From an uncultured Faecalicatena sp. (GTDB taxonomy: Bacteria; Bacillota; Clostridia; Lachnospirales; Lachnospiraceae): a stretch of 64,000 nucleotides of DNA. Of this stretch, positions 34,710-44,002 are shown piece after piece (positions within the stretch are counted from its first letter, which is position 1; every line of letters begins with the position of its first letter). The DNA lies in assembly GCA_948468385.1 (NCBI GenBank), contig CAOKHZ010000020.1, forward strand, positions 1 through 64,000, in the 5' to 3' direction. Both the position numbers and the translations under genes were made by a program. Under the pieces are notes generated by a model. The model ran no database searches and was not told the DNA's origin. It saw only the letters and a list, made by a program, of their open reading frames with translations.

Positions 34710-35677
34710 CCTACATGCACCCCTTTCCCGCGAACAACGCCGCCATCATTCTCTCCACTACTATCTTCGCCGCCTTTACCACCTTCCGACTCTCCATAAA
34801 AGTGCATAAACAGTTCTTCCAGGCTCTGACGCTGCGTCTGCAAGTCCACCACATGATACTTGCTGACCGTCTTCAAAAACACGTCCATGCTCCCTTGTAT
34901 CTGCAAGCCGACAACCGCGTCCTGCCGCCATACCTTTCCATGTTCCGACAAGGCGTATTCTTTCACAAATGCCCCGGCCTGTCCTTCGTTTGCAAACCGC
35001 ACCTCGATTTTCTTTCCCTTGCTGTCCCGCAATTTCTCCACGTCCTCTACCGACACCAGTCTTCCCGCCTTGATGATGACCGCCCTCCGACACGTCTTCT
35101 CAATTTCCTCAAACATGTGCGAGGACATGAGAATCGTCTTTCCTCGTTTCCTTTCTTCCAGAATCAGTTCGACAAAACGATTCTGCATCAATGGGTCAAG
35201 GCCGCTGGTCGGCTCATCGAGAATCAAGATGGACGGGTCGTTCATAAAGGCACAGACGATGCCGATTTTCTGCTTCATGCCTTTAGACATGCGGCTGATT
35301 TTCCCGTCGGGGTGAAGTTCAAAGCGTTCCATCAGTTCATCGGCTCGTCCCAAATCCTTCATTTCCTTCATCCGCGCCACAAAACGGACAAACTCCATCC
35401 CCTTCATCGAGTCGATAAAGGCAATCTCTCCGGGAAGGTAGCCAAGTGACCTTTGGATAACGTCGCGCTCTTTAAAACAATCCTTTCCGCGAATCTGCAG
35501 GCTCCCGCCGTCCGGCCGGATGAATCCCATCAACTGCCGGATGGTCGTCGTCTTGCCCGCCCCGTTGGGGCCTAAAAATCCAAGAACCTCCCCCTCGTCC
35601 ACGCTGAAACTCAGATCAAACACGCCCCGTCCCTTGCCATAATCCTTCGTCACATGATTCACTTCGATGACTCCCAT
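34706..35677 (-). CDS. ABC exporter ATP-binding protein
   Basis: About 323 residues. Walker A FLGPNGAGKTT, signature MSKGMKQKIGIV, Walker B ILILDEPTSGLD and switch LMSSHMFEE are intact. The protein ends in a Gly/Glu-rich low-complexity tail (SEGGKGGEDSSGENDGG) that is outside the family domain. AGGAATACAA precedes ATG 35677. Middle gene of a TetR-ATPase-permease operon. Confidence 0.9.
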   Translation of the reverse strand: MGVIEVNHVTKDYGKGRGVFDLSFSVDEGEVLGFLGPNGAGKTTTIRQLMGFIRPDGGSLQIRGKDCFKERDVIQRSLGYLPGEIAFIDSMKGMEFVRFVARMKEMKDLGRADELMERFELHPDGKISRMSKGMKQKIGIVCAFMNDPSILILDEPTSGLDPLMQNRFVELILEERKRGKTILMSSHMFEEIEKTCRRAVIIKAGRLVSVEDVEKLRDSKGKKIEVRFANEGQAGAFVKEYALSEHGKVWRQDAVVGLQIQGSMDVFLKTVSKYHVVDLQTQRQSLEELFMHFYGESEGGKGGEDSSGENDGGVVRGKGVHVG

Positions 35678-35730
35678 TTGTATTCCTCCCTCCAATACTC
35701 GTCACAGTCCGGCCAAGTCCGCACTGTAAC

Positions 35731-35869
35731 GGCATATGACCAGTCAAGCGGATATTCGCAATCCGCTTTGCTACTTGCTCATAACCTCATTGCCGCTTCG
35801 CGATGGGCCATATGCCTTGCCCCATCACGTTTCCGTACGGTCCGCGCGGTAAACGCGCAGACCTGGCCA
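35731..35869. repeat. Multi-stem inverted repeat between TetR and ABC genes
   Basis: Arms GGCATATG (35731-35738) and CATATGCC (35809-35816) enclose an inner stem AAGCGGAT/ATCCGCTT (35746-35768); a second hairpin GCGCG/CGCGC follows near 35845-35858. It fills the 194-base gap between two genes of the same strand. It may attenuate the operon or be a mobile palindrome. Confidence 0.5.
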
Positions 35870-35871
35870 CC

Positions 35872-36495
35872 CTATAACCAATATTCCTCTTTATACGCCT
35901 CCCGCCGAAGCATGCGGATCCAGCCGTCGTATTCTTTCTTTATCGCTTCCATGTCCCACCCGTTTCCCTGCATGTTTACCTCGCGCAAATATCCGTCCGA
36001 CATCCACACGAGAAGTTTTAGAATGTGAAACGGATCGATTCCCTCACGGAACTTGTACGTGTCCACATGGGAAAAACATTGCCGGTACAGTGCCACTTCC
36101 AGTTCCTTATATGTTTTTTTCAGAAAGGGCGACACGTCCTCTTTTTCCGAAAAATACGTCCGCATCGCAAAATCCAGGAAATACGGATGCTTTTGCCAGA
36201 TTTCCATTTTCTTTTGCGTAGAATACTCCAAAATCTCGAAAAAATCCGTAATCTCCATAAATTTCTCGTCAACTACCAGCTTGATCAGCATTTTTTTCAA
36301 ATATTCAAAAAGATACAAGTACAGCGATTTCTTATTATGAAAATAATAAAACAAAAGCCCCTTGGAAATCCCCGCCCTGGCCGCAATCACGTCGGTCGAG
36401 GCACGCCGGTAGTCGTTCTGTGAAAACACCTCGAACCCCGCGTTGATAATCCTCTGCCGCTTCTCCTTCGACAACCCTTCAAATTTGTCTGCCAT
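35872..36495 (-). CDS. TetR/AcrR family repressor
   Basis: 207 residues. N-terminal helix-turn-helix KRQRIINAGFEVFSQNDYRRASTDVIAARAGISKGLLFYYFHNKKSLYLYL; the rest is a ligand-binding helical domain. GGGGGG lies upstream of ATG 36495; a longer open frame upstream is not part of the gene. The promoter in front of it carries a palindrome just past the start of transcription, so it probably represses itself and the exporter genes downstream. Confidence 0.9.
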   Translation of the reverse strand: MADKFEGLSKEKRQRIINAGFEVFSQNDYRRASTDVIAARAGISKGLLFYYFHNKKSLYLYLFEYLKKMLIKLVVDEKFMEITDFFEILEYSTQKKMEIWQKHPYFLDFAMRTYFSEKEDVSPFLKKTYKELEVALYRQCFSHVDTYKFREGIDPFHILKLLVWMSDGYLREVNMQGNGWDMEAIKKEYDGWIRMLRREAYKEEYWL

Positions 36496-36537
36496 TCCCA
36501 CACCCCCCGCTTCAGCCAATTCCATGCGCCGCATCCA

Positions 36538-36593
36538 TTGACCAGGTCGGTCAATCTTCATATCTATCATAGCGCATTGACTATTTTTTTCAA
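36538..36593 (-). promoter_or_regulatory. TetR promoter and operator
   Basis: On the minus strand -35 TTGAAA (36593-36588), 16-base spacer, -10 TATGAT (36571-36566). The perfect dyad TTGACC-5-GGTCAA (36538-36554) lies directly downstream, where a bound TetR protein would block transcription. Confidence 0.75.
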
Positions 36594-36716
36594 CCCCCTT
36601 TGTGATTACTTTTGCATTGTCAAATTTCTTGATTCTTGATATACTATAGATGCCGGGGACAAATGTTTTTGCTCCTCGATATATCAAGATATAAAATAAT
36701 AGATATAAAATAAGTT

Positions 36717-36789
36717 CAAGAACGACACCGGCGTTCTTGCGGCGGCGCACAAGTCAGCTATGCTGACAAAATACATCTTTGTGCGCCTG
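36717..36789. repeat. Hairpin pair with GTCAGC inner stem
   Basis: A stem CAAGAACG/CGTTCTTG (36717-36739) is followed by outer arms GGCGCACAA and TTTGTGCGCC holding an inner hairpin GTCAGCTATGCTGAC and a roughly 10-base unpaired segment. The architecture matches the element at 49974-50022. Confidence 0.55.
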
Positions 36790-36804
36790 CCATCCGCCGG
36801 AGGC

Positions 36805-36891
36805 ATATCAGATGGGGGAATGAATCCCGCCACTGATACAAATATGTTGCTCACCGCCTATAGAGGCGGGAGTCATTCCCCCATCTGATAT
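36805..36891. repeat. 27-bp near-perfect inverted repeat
   Basis: Arms 36805-36831 and 36865-36891 pair over 27 positions with one mismatch (core CAGATGGGGGAATGA). The loop is 33 bases and holds the stop codon of the truncated DUF3990 gene, so the right arm is coding. May act as a terminator for both sides or be a palindromic mobile element. Confidence 0.65.
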
Positions 36892-37369
36892 ACAAGTCCC
36901 CCCTCTGCCACTTGTTCCGCTCCATGTTAAAATATGCGGCCCTCGCAGATTTGTCCCTTCGCATTTTCTTGGCATACCACTCTTTTGACTCTGCCGTTTC
37001 GTACCTCTGAAAACGGATTCTTTCGAAAGCCTTCTTGCTTTTTAACACGAATTGCTGCCCCAACTTGCCAAGATGCATCGCCTCGCGAAGCTGGCGATAA
37101 GAAATCGTCCCATTCATAAAATCTTGTGCAAAAGAAAAATAACTATCGTCCGCCCGATATCCCACCATCACGTCAAATCTTTGATAATCCAGGGCAAACT
37201 CTTTTCCAATATACCTTTTTGCCTCCAACGCAAGCCCGGAAGGGGTATCGAACTCCCTGTTTTCCAGCAGGATGGCCAGCCAATGGAGTATGCAATATGC
37301 ATCATCGTTCAAGTCCAGAATCGACAGTCCGTCGCAATCCATATGCATCCACTCCTTCATGGAACACAA
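36851..37369 (-). pseudogene. N-terminally truncated DUF3990 protein
   Basis: The readable 172 residues start abruptly (a TTG) and continue GLSILDLNDDAYCILHWLA, ...DVMVGYRADDSYFSFAQ, QLREAMHLGKLGQQFVLKS. This is the C-terminal two thirds of a long-form DUF3990 protein. The YHGS/FYxT NAD-site segment that should precede it is missing. No DUF3791 partner is beside it. The last residues are encoded by the inverted repeat at 36865. Probably inactive. Confidence 0.65.
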
Positions 37370-37389
37370 CTTCTCGCAACAATTCTATC

Positions 37390-37407
37390 ATACTCCCACG
37401 GGAGTAT
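37390..37407. promoter_or_regulatory. Palindrome ATACTCCC-2-GGGAGTAT
   Basis: A perfect 8-bp dyad between the truncated DUF3990 gene and the AraC gene end. Could be an operator or a small terminator stem; no U-run is present. Confidence 0.35.
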
Positions 37408-37442
37408 CTTGTCAGGTGGCAAAGCTACTTATACTACCAACT

Positions 37443-38294
37443 TCACCGCCTCACCACGTTCTCGTTTCTCCACTCCCTCGGCGACACCCCGTATATCTTT
37501 TTGAATGCCCGGGAGAAATGAAGCTGGTTTTCATACCCGACCGCCTTGCTTATGTCCCCGATGGAAAGAGCCGTCAATTTCAAAAGCTCCGTCGCCTTTA
37601 TCATCCGGTAATTCAGCAAAAATTCCTGCGGGGACTTTCCAAGCCTTTGCTTGAATATCTTGCCAAAATAACTACGATTGATGCCGCATACTTCGGCGAT
37701 GCCCTCCACGGAAATGTCGTTCTGGAAATTCTGTTCAATATAAGCCATCGCTTCCTTAATGTAAAAATCTTGCAGTTTATTTCCCTTGCCCACGGGCGTG
37801 GTTCCCAGAGAACGAATCATCGCGTCCAAAAACAAATACAAGTGTCCAATCAGATGAAAAGGCGACGCGTCCCCGTGATTCGCGATATAGAGCATCTCCT
37901 CCTTCATAATTTCCCGCACGTCCTTGAACTGCGCGTGATAAACCGGCGCGTCCACGGAAAAACCAGCCGAGTCCACGGCCTCCTTCACCCGTAACCCGTC
38001 AAATTCCAACCACGTATACTCCCATGGAAATTCCTTGTCTGCAATATACGTGGCAATCTGTCCCGGGTAAAGCAAAAAGCCTTGTCCGCTCTTAATCTGG
38101 ATTTCCCTGGTCACCCCGTTTCGCCCGGTCGCGAACAACGTGCCGGTTCCCGACAAGACATAATGGAACAAGTAATGGTTGCGGGCCGCCGGTCCGTAAG
38201 AATGAGAGGGCGCACACTGCTCCCAGCCAAACTGGTACAAGCCCAAATCCACAAAATTCTCCATTGGAAATACAGAAAACGTAAAATCATTCAT
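37443..38294 (-). CDS. AraC family regulator of the alpha-galactoside operon
   Basis: 283 residues. N-terminal cupin sensor (HYLFHYVLSGTGTLFATG...QIKSGQGFLLYPGQIATY) and C-terminal AraC domain (ISVEGIAEVCGINRSYFGKIFKQRLGKSPQEFLLNYR...ISKAVGYENQLHFSRAFKKIYGVSPREWR), the layout of MsmR/RafR regulators. It is divergent from the binding-protein/permease/GH36 operon with 272 bases between, so it very likely activates that operon in response to raffinose- or melibiose-like sugars. Confidence 0.9.
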   Translation of the reverse strand: MNDFTFSVFPMENFVDLGLYQFGWEQCAPSHSYGPAARNHYLFHYVLSGTGTLFATGRNGVTREIQIKSGQGFLLYPGQIATYIADKEFPWEYTWLEFDGLRVKEAVDSAGFSVDAPVYHAQFKDVREIMKEEMLYIANHGDASPFHLIGHLYLFLDAMIRSLGTTPVGKGNKLQDFYIKEAMAYIEQNFQNDISVEGIAEVCGINRSYFGKIFKQRLGKSPQEFLLNYRMIKATELLKLTALSIGDISKAVGYENQLHFSRAFKKIYGVSPREWRNENVVRR

Positions 38295-38473
38295 ATTTTT
38301 TTCGCCTTTCGTATGATGTATACTGTGGGACAAAACGTCCCGCCAAGTGTCCACACACTATGATACATCAAAACATACCCAAATGCTACATTACTTTCTA
38401 CATATCCTCAAAATGTCGCGTATTGGTATAAAATAAGTAAAATCAAGTTATTTTAACGAGCATTATGGTATGT

Positions 38474-38479
38474 TATAAT
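38474..38479 (+). promoter_or_regulatory. -10 box of the alpha-galactoside operon
   Basis: TATAAT about 90 bases upstream of the binding-protein ATG; the -35 region (TTTTAA) is poor, as expected for an AraC-activated promoter. Confidence 0.5.
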
Positions 38480-38566
38480 CTTTTCACAAACAGATTTCGA
38501 AATCTCTTTATGTAGGAATTGTTTTATAACTTCCTAATACAACAAAAAGAAAGGGGCTATACTTTT

Positions 38567-39856
38567 ATGAAAAACAAAAAAAGATGGCTGTGTCTTGGCA
38601 TGTCGGTCACGTTGCTGCTCACGATGCTACTTATCCCCGGCTGCCAGAGCAATCCTGACACCGAGGGAAAAATTGTAATCGAAATGGTACAGTACAAGCC
38701 AGAGGCGGTCGAAATTTTCAACGCGTTGCAAGAAGAATTTAACGCGACCCATGATGACATTTATTTGAAAATTGATTCGCCGAATGATGCGATGACGATT
38801 ATGAAAACACGTTTCATCCGTGAGGATTACCCGGACATCATCGGCATTGGCGGCGACATCAACTACTCCTATTTCGTGGACGCTGGGATTCTTGCCGACA
38901 TTTCAGATTATTCGGGTCTAGACAAGATCAAGCCGGCTTACTTAGACATTCTGGAGGGCCTGGAGTTCGTCCCGACCGAGGGAACCTACGGCGTGCCTTA
39001 CGTGGCCAACGCGGCCGGCGTGCTCTACAACCGCGAGATGTTTAAAGAGCACGGCTGGGAAATTCCCGAGACCTGGGACGAATTCGTCGACCTTTGCGAT
39101 GAAATTGAAAAAGCCGGAATCCAGCCCTTATATTTCGGTTTCAAGGACGTATGGACCTGCCTCGCCCCATGGAACGCGCTGGCCGTCGACCTGGCTCCGG
39201 CAGACGTGTGTCAGCAGGTCAACCGCGGGGATACCACCTTCACGGACGAATACAGAGAGATTGCAGAAAAGATGCAGACGCTTCTGACTTATGGAGAGGA
39301 CGGCCCGTTCGCTTACGGATACAATGACGCATGTACGGCATTCGCCAACGGGGAATCCGCCATGTTCACCATCGGAAGCTACGCCGTCCCGCAGATCAAG
39401 TCCGTAAATCCAGACATGGACATTGACTCCTTCGTAATGCCTGGCAGCAACAACAAAGAAGACAATTACCTAAACTCCGGCGTTGACTTGCAGTTCTGCG
39501 TGACCGCCAGCTGTGAAAACAAAGAAGCGGCCTACGAGGTGTTGGATTTCCTGCTTGAACACGACAACGTCCAGGACTACCTTGACGACCAGAACGCAGT
39601 TCCTTGCGTGGACGAAAAATTTGAGCTTGCCTCAATCTTAGACGGAATGAAAGACTATATCGAAGAAGGAAAAATGCACGACTACCAAGACCACTACTAT
39701 CCGTCCGAGATGGCCGTGGACGCACAGATTCAGACCTTCTTAATCAAAGGCGACGTGGACGCTTTCTTGGAGAAATTTGATTCTGACTGGGCCAGGTACA
39801 ACCGTGACATCATCCAGAAGGTAAAGGATTATGAAACCGGCCAGGGAAAGTCGTGA
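38567..39856 (+). CDS. Sugar-binding lipoprotein (alpha-galactoside type)
   Basis: About 429 residues. Lipoprotein signal with lipobox LIPGC near residue 26, then the SBP_bac_1 fold (MVQYKPEAVEIFNALQEEFN...GVPYVANAAGVLYNREMFKEHGWEIPETWDEF). ATG 38567 is preceded by AAAGGGG. First gene of an operon ending in GH36, so likely binds raffinose-family sugars or melibiose (RafE/MsmE-like). Confidence 0.9.
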   Translation: MKNKKRWLCLGMSVTLLLTMLLIPGCQSNPDTEGKIVIEMVQYKPEAVEIFNALQEEFNATHDDIYLKIDSPNDAMTIMKTRFIREDYPDIIGIGGDINYSYFVDAGILADISDYSGLDKIKPAYLDILEGLEFVPTEGTYGVPYVANAAGVLYNREMFKEHGWEIPETWDEFVDLCDEIEKAGIQPLYFGFKDVWTCLAPWNALAVDLAPADVCQQVNRGDTTFTDEYREIAEKMQTLLTYGEDGPFAYGYNDACTAFANGESAMFTIGSYAVPQIKSVNPDMDIDSFVMPGSNNKEDNYLNSGVDLQFCVTASCENKEAAYEVLDFLLEHDNVQDYLDDQNAVPCVDEKFELASILDGMKDYIEEGKMHDYQDHYYPSEMAVDAQIQTFLIKGDVDAFLEKFDSDWARYNRDIIQKVKDYETGQGKS

Positions 39857-39871
39857 AAGGAGTGAGAGCAG

Positions 39872-40738
39872 ATGAAAAAAACACTTAGCCGAAACCAAAC
39901 ATTTTTACTCATTACGATTCCGATTCTTGCCTTGTTCTTTTGCTTTAATACGTTGCCCTTGATTAAGGGCGTCATTTACAGCTTTACGAACTTCAGGGGC
40001 TATGGAAACTATGATTTTGTCGGAATCCGCAATTATATTGACTTGTTCCAGGATGCCCGCGTGGGAAAATCCTACTTGTTTACCTTTAAATTGGCTGTGG
40101 CCTCCACGATCATCGTAAACGTCCTAAGCCTGATACTGGCACTGGGCCTGAACTCGAAAATCAAGTTCAAGAGCGCGTTGCGTGGAATGTACTTCATCCC
40201 GAACATTTTAGGCGCCCTGGTAGTTGGTTATATTTTTAACTACTTCTTCACCTACATACTGCCGGCATTTTCTTCCATGCTTGGCGGCGAGGGCGGAAGC
40301 CTTTTGGCCAGCGAGAAATGGGCCTGGATCGCGGTCATGATTGTCTGCGCGTGGCAGTCCATCGCCATGAACACGATCATTTACATTTCCGGCTTGCAGA
40401 CCGTTCCGCTTGACGTATACGAAGCAGGATCGATTGACGGCGCTTATGGATTCACGAAGTTTTGGAAACTGACGTTCCCGCTGATTTTGCCATTTTTCTC
40501 CATCAACATGGTTCTCTGCTTGAAGAACTTCCTGATGGTGTTCGACCAAATCATGGCATTGACAAAAGGCGGCCCCGCACAAAGCACCGAATCCATCTCC
40601 TACCTGATTTATAACAACGGTATGTCAGGCGGACAGTTCGGATTCCAGAGCGCGAACGCGGTCATATTCTTCATCGTGATCGTGGCCCTCTCCGTATTCC
40701 AGATGACCGTGCTCGGTAAAAAGGAGGAACAGCTATGA
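39872..40738 (+). CDS. Sugar ABC transporter permease (MalF/MsmF type)
   Basis: 288 residues, six spans, EAA loop DVYEAGSIDGAYGFTKFWKLTFPLILP. Lies 15 bases after the binding-protein gene and overlaps the next permease by four bases. Confidence 0.92.
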   Translation: MKKTLSRNQTFLLITIPILALFFCFNTLPLIKGVIYSFTNFRGYGNYDFVGIRNYIDLFQDARVGKSYLFTFKLAVASTIIVNVLSLILALGLNSKIKFKSALRGMYFIPNILGALVVGYIFNYFFTYILPAFSSMLGGEGGSLLASEKWAWIAVMIVCAWQSIAMNTIIYISGLQTVPLDVYEAGSIDGAYGFTKFWKLTFPLILPFFSINMVLCLKNFLMVFDQIMALTKGGPAQSTESISYLIYNNGMSGGQFGFQSANAVIFFIVIVALSVFQMTVLGKKEEQL

Positions 40739-41577
40739 AAAACGAAAAAGTAAAAGAAAAGTTCAATTGGCCCGTTACCATCCTATTGATTATCGGACTG
40801 GTAACCGTCATTTTCCCGCTCTACATGACCCTCATGATTGCATTGAAGCAGCCGACCGAGATGACGAACAGCATTTCCGGAATCCTCTCGCTGCCATCAT
40901 CCTTAAGTTTTTCCAACTTCGCCGAGGCGATGCGGGTGACGGATTTCTGGCACTCCCTTACGAACAGTGCCATGATTACGCTTTTGACCGTGGGAATTTC
41001 CATCCTTTTACATTCCCTGATTGGGTATGCGATTGGACGTAACATGAGCCAAAAGGGCTATAAACTGGCCTACCTTTACATCGTAAGCGGCATGTTCGTG
41101 CCGTTTGCCATCCTGATGATGCCCTTGGTAAAACAGACGGCACAGATGGGACTTGACAACATCGTGGGTGTTATCTTATTATATGTAGTGTTCTACATGC
41201 CAATGAACGTCCTTCTCTATACTGGATATTTGAAAAACATCCCGATTGCCCTGGAGGAGGCCGCCACGGTGGATGGGGCGAGCACTTGGAAGACTTACTG
41301 GAAAATCATCTTCCCATTGATGAAGCCCATGCACGCGACGGTGGCGGTATTGACCGCGCTCGGCACATGGAACGACGTGATGACGCCCCTCGTCATCATG
41401 TCCGGCAGCGAGATGAACACGTTGCCTTTGGCACAGCTCAATTTCCAAACGCAGTTCGGGACGAACTACAACCTGGCATTCGCCTCCTACCTGCTCGCGC
41501 TGTTGCCGATACTGATATTCTATCTGTTCTGCCAGAAATGGATTTTGAACGGCGTGGTAAATGGAGCTGTAAAGTAA
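40735..41577 (+). CDS. Sugar ABC transporter permease (MalG/MsmG type)
   Basis: 280 residues, six spans, EAA loop ALEEAATVDGASTWKTYWKIIFPLMKP. Completes the importer; again no ATPase gene is present, so a housekeeping MsmK-like ATPase is presumably shared with the importer at 26-29 kb. Confidence 0.92.
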   Translation: MKNEKVKEKFNWPVTILLIIGLVTVIFPLYMTLMIALKQPTEMTNSISGILSLPSSLSFSNFAEAMRVTDFWHSLTNSAMITLLTVGISILLHSLIGYAIGRNMSQKGYKLAYLYIVSGMFVPFAILMMPLVKQTAQMGLDNIVGVILLYVVFYMPMNVLLYTGYLKNIPIALEEAATVDGASTWKTYWKIIFPLMKPMHATVAVLTALGTWNDVMTPLVIMSGSEMNTLPLAQLNFQTQFGTNYNLAFASYLLALLPILIFYLFCQKWILNGVVNGAVK

Positions 41578-41659
41578 CAAACGTTAGATTTATACGCGTC
41601 TTTCCGGCCGACATCATAAGCGGTCAGGACACAAGACACAGCATAAAAACAACGCTTCC

Positions 41660-41688
41660 ACATCCCCCTGGCAACCTCAGGGGGATGT
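41660..41688 (+). terminator. Stem-loop between permease and GH36 genes
   Basis: Perfect 11-bp stem ACATCCCCCTG/CAGGGGGATGT with a 7-base loop followed by TGCTTT. It stands within the operon, so it may lower GH36 expression relative to the transporter or protect the upstream mRNA. Confidence 0.7.
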
Positions 41689-41725
41689 TGCTTTCACCTA
41701 AGTACAAGCGGAAAGGATGACTACC

Positions 41726-43909
41726 ATGGCAATTATTTTTAACGAGACTGAAAAAATTTTCAGCATACACACGAAAAATTCCACTTATCAGATGAAAGTT
41801 GACGCATATGGTTTTTTACTGCATTTATATTATGGCCGGCGCACGAACGGGACGGCGGATTATCTTCTGACCTACGCTGACCGTGGATTCTCCGGCAACC
41901 CATACGACGCGGGACAAGACCGTACCTATTCCCTTGACGCGTTGCCGCAGGAATTTCCATGTCGGGGAAACGGGGACTTTCGAAGCCCCGCATTGGATGT
42001 CAAGGACGAGGGCGGCATCTATGGATGCGACTTGCGCTACGACGGCTACCGTTTGTCCAAAGGCAAATATGCCATCCCCGGACTGCCCGCAGCCTATGCC
42101 GATGAAGACGAAGCCGAGACGCTGGAAATCATCATGAAGGACGAAGCCTTGAACCTTCAGGTGCACTTGCTCTATGGTGTTCTCCCAAAGCTCGACATCG
42201 TCACCCGCAGCGTGCGGATTCAAAATGACGGGGAGAAACGTATTTTTCTGGAAAAAGTACAGAGTGCCTGTCTTGATTTCGTCGGAGGCCAATTTGACCT
42301 GCTCACGTTTTATGGACGGCACGCCATGGAGAGAAACGTGCAACGCACCGCCGTCACACATACGTGCCAACGCATTTGCAGTCGGCGGGGAACGTCAAGC
42401 CACCAGTACAATCCGCTACTTTTGCTCGCCGAACAAGGCACGACGGAAGAACACGGCGCATGCTACGCCATGTCCTTTGTCTACAGCGGAGGTTTTCAGG
42501 GCGAGGCCGAACGTGACCAATTCAACCAGACGCGCATGATGCTTGGGCTCTGCGAAGAACAGTTCTCCTATCCATTGGCACCAGGCTCCGTATTTCACGC
42601 GCCCGAAGTCATCATGACCTACAGCCAGGAAGGGTTAGGACAATTGTCACACAACCTGCATAAATGCATCCGGCGACACGTATGCAGGGGACATTACCGT
42701 GATGTCGTACGCCCCATCTTGGTCAACAGTTGGGAGGCCTCTTACTTTAACTTCAGCGGGCAAACCATCTTGGACCTTGCCAGGGAAGCGGCCGATCTCG
42801 GCGTGGAAATGCTTGTAATGGACGACGGCTGGTTTGGAAAGCGCGACGACGACTATAGCGGCCTTGGCGATTGGAACGTGAACGAACAGAAGCTTGGTTG
42901 TTCTCTCAAAGAATTGGTAGACAACGTAAACGCATTGGGATTAAAATTCGGCATTTGGTTCGAACCGGAAATGATCAACGAGGACAGCGAGCTTTACCGC
43001 GCCCATCCGGATTGGGTGCTGGCCCTGCCGGAACGCAAACCGGTCAGGGGACGATATCAGCTCGTGTTGGATTTCTCCCGCAAGGAAGTCGTGGACGCCA
43101 TCTACGAGCAAGTTTGTGCCATCTTGGACCAGGCCAATATTGAATACTTGAAATGGGACATCAACCGCAGTATTTGCGATGTTTATACACATGGAGAAAA
43201 GGCTCAGGAAACCGTACTCTATGATTATATGCTGGGATTATATGACTTTTTGGAACGGCTTGTGAACCGCTACCCGAAGCTCTTAATCGAAGGGTGCAGC
43301 GGCGGCGGCGGAAGGTTTGACGCGGGCATGCTCTACTACACGCCGCAAATCTGGTGCAGCGACAACACGGACGCCGTCGATCGGACGCGGATTCAATACG
43401 GAACCTCTTTCGGTTATCCTGTTTCCACCGTCGGTTCGCATGTCTCCGCCGTCCCGAACCACCAGACCGGACGAATCGTCTCCTTAAAGACGCGGGGAGT
43501 CGTCGCCATGTCGGGAACGTTTGGTTATGAGTTGGATTTTGGCAAGCTTTCAGAGGAAGAAAAGAGCGAAGTCCGCAGACAGATCGCCACCTACAAGGAA
43601 CTGGCAGGATTAATACAAAACGGAGATTATTATCGGTTAAGCAATCCGTTTACGGACGAAATCGCCGCCTGGGAAATGGTTTCCGATGATAAAGACGAGG
43701 CACTTGTCTTCGCCGTCATGTTGGAAATACATGGCAACATGCCCGTTTCCTATATCAAGGTGAGAGGACTTTCCGCCGACAGCTTCTATCTGGATGAAAT
43801 GACACAAAAAGTATATTCGTCCAACATGCTGATGGAAAGCGGACTCCCCGTCATGGCAGGGTTGGGGGCATATCAGGCGTTTTACTGGCACTTAAAGAAA
43901 CAAGTGTGA
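41726..43909 (+). CDS. GH36 alpha-galactosidase
   Basis: About 727 residues. N-terminal beta-sandwich, then a TIM barrel with LVMDDGWFG, the nucleophile Asp478 in LKWDINRS, and acid/base Asp546 in WCSDNTDA, preceded by the glycine-rich CSGGGGRFDAG. It releases galactose from melibiose or raffinose sugars in the cytoplasm. Start chosen at 41726 because GGAAAGG lies 9 bases before it. Last gene of the alpha-galactoside operon. Confidence 0.95.
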   Translation: MAIIFNETEKIFSIHTKNSTYQMKVDAYGFLLHLYYGRRTNGTADYLLTYADRGFSGNPYDAGQDRTYSLDALPQEFPCRGNGDFRSPALDVKDEGGIYGCDLRYDGYRLSKGKYAIPGLPAAYADEDEAETLEIIMKDEALNLQVHLLYGVLPKLDIVTRSVRIQNDGEKRIFLEKVQSACLDFVGGQFDLLTFYGRHAMERNVQRTAVTHTCQRICSRRGTSSHQYNPLLLLAEQGTTEEHGACYAMSFVYSGGFQGEAERDQFNQTRMMLGLCEEQFSYPLAPGSVFHAPEVIMTYSQEGLGQLSHNLHKCIRRHVCRGHYRDVVRPILVNSWEASYFNFSGQTILDLAREAADLGVEMLVMDDGWFGKRDDDYSGLGDWNVNEQKLGCSLKELVDNVNALGLKFGIWFEPEMINEDSELYRAHPDWVLALPERKPVRGRYQLVLDFSRKEVVDAIYEQVCAILDQANIEYLKWDINRSICDVYTHGEKAQETVLYDYMLGLYDFLERLVNRYPKLLIEGCSGGGGRFDAGMLYYTPQIWCSDNTDAVDRTRIQYGTSFGYPVSTVGSHVSAVPNHQTGRIVSLKTRGVVAMSGTFGYELDFGKLSEEEKSEVRRQIATYKELAGLIQNGDYYRLSNPFTDEIAAWEMVSDDKDEALVFAVMLEIHGNMPVSYIKVRGLSADSFYLDEMTQKVYSSNMLMESGLPVMAGLGAYQAFYWHLKKQV

Positions 43910-44002
43910 CGTACTGTTTTCATTGCCTTACTACCCCAAGCGATTCCCCTGGATATGCACTTAACCATGCACTTCCTAATACTATATATGCGAATAAAGT
44001 TA

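Noticed and set aside
35872..36750. Longer TetR protein of 292 residues
   Set aside because: The extra N-terminal part covers the promoter and operator, and the helix-turn-helix begins at the usual place after ATG 36495.
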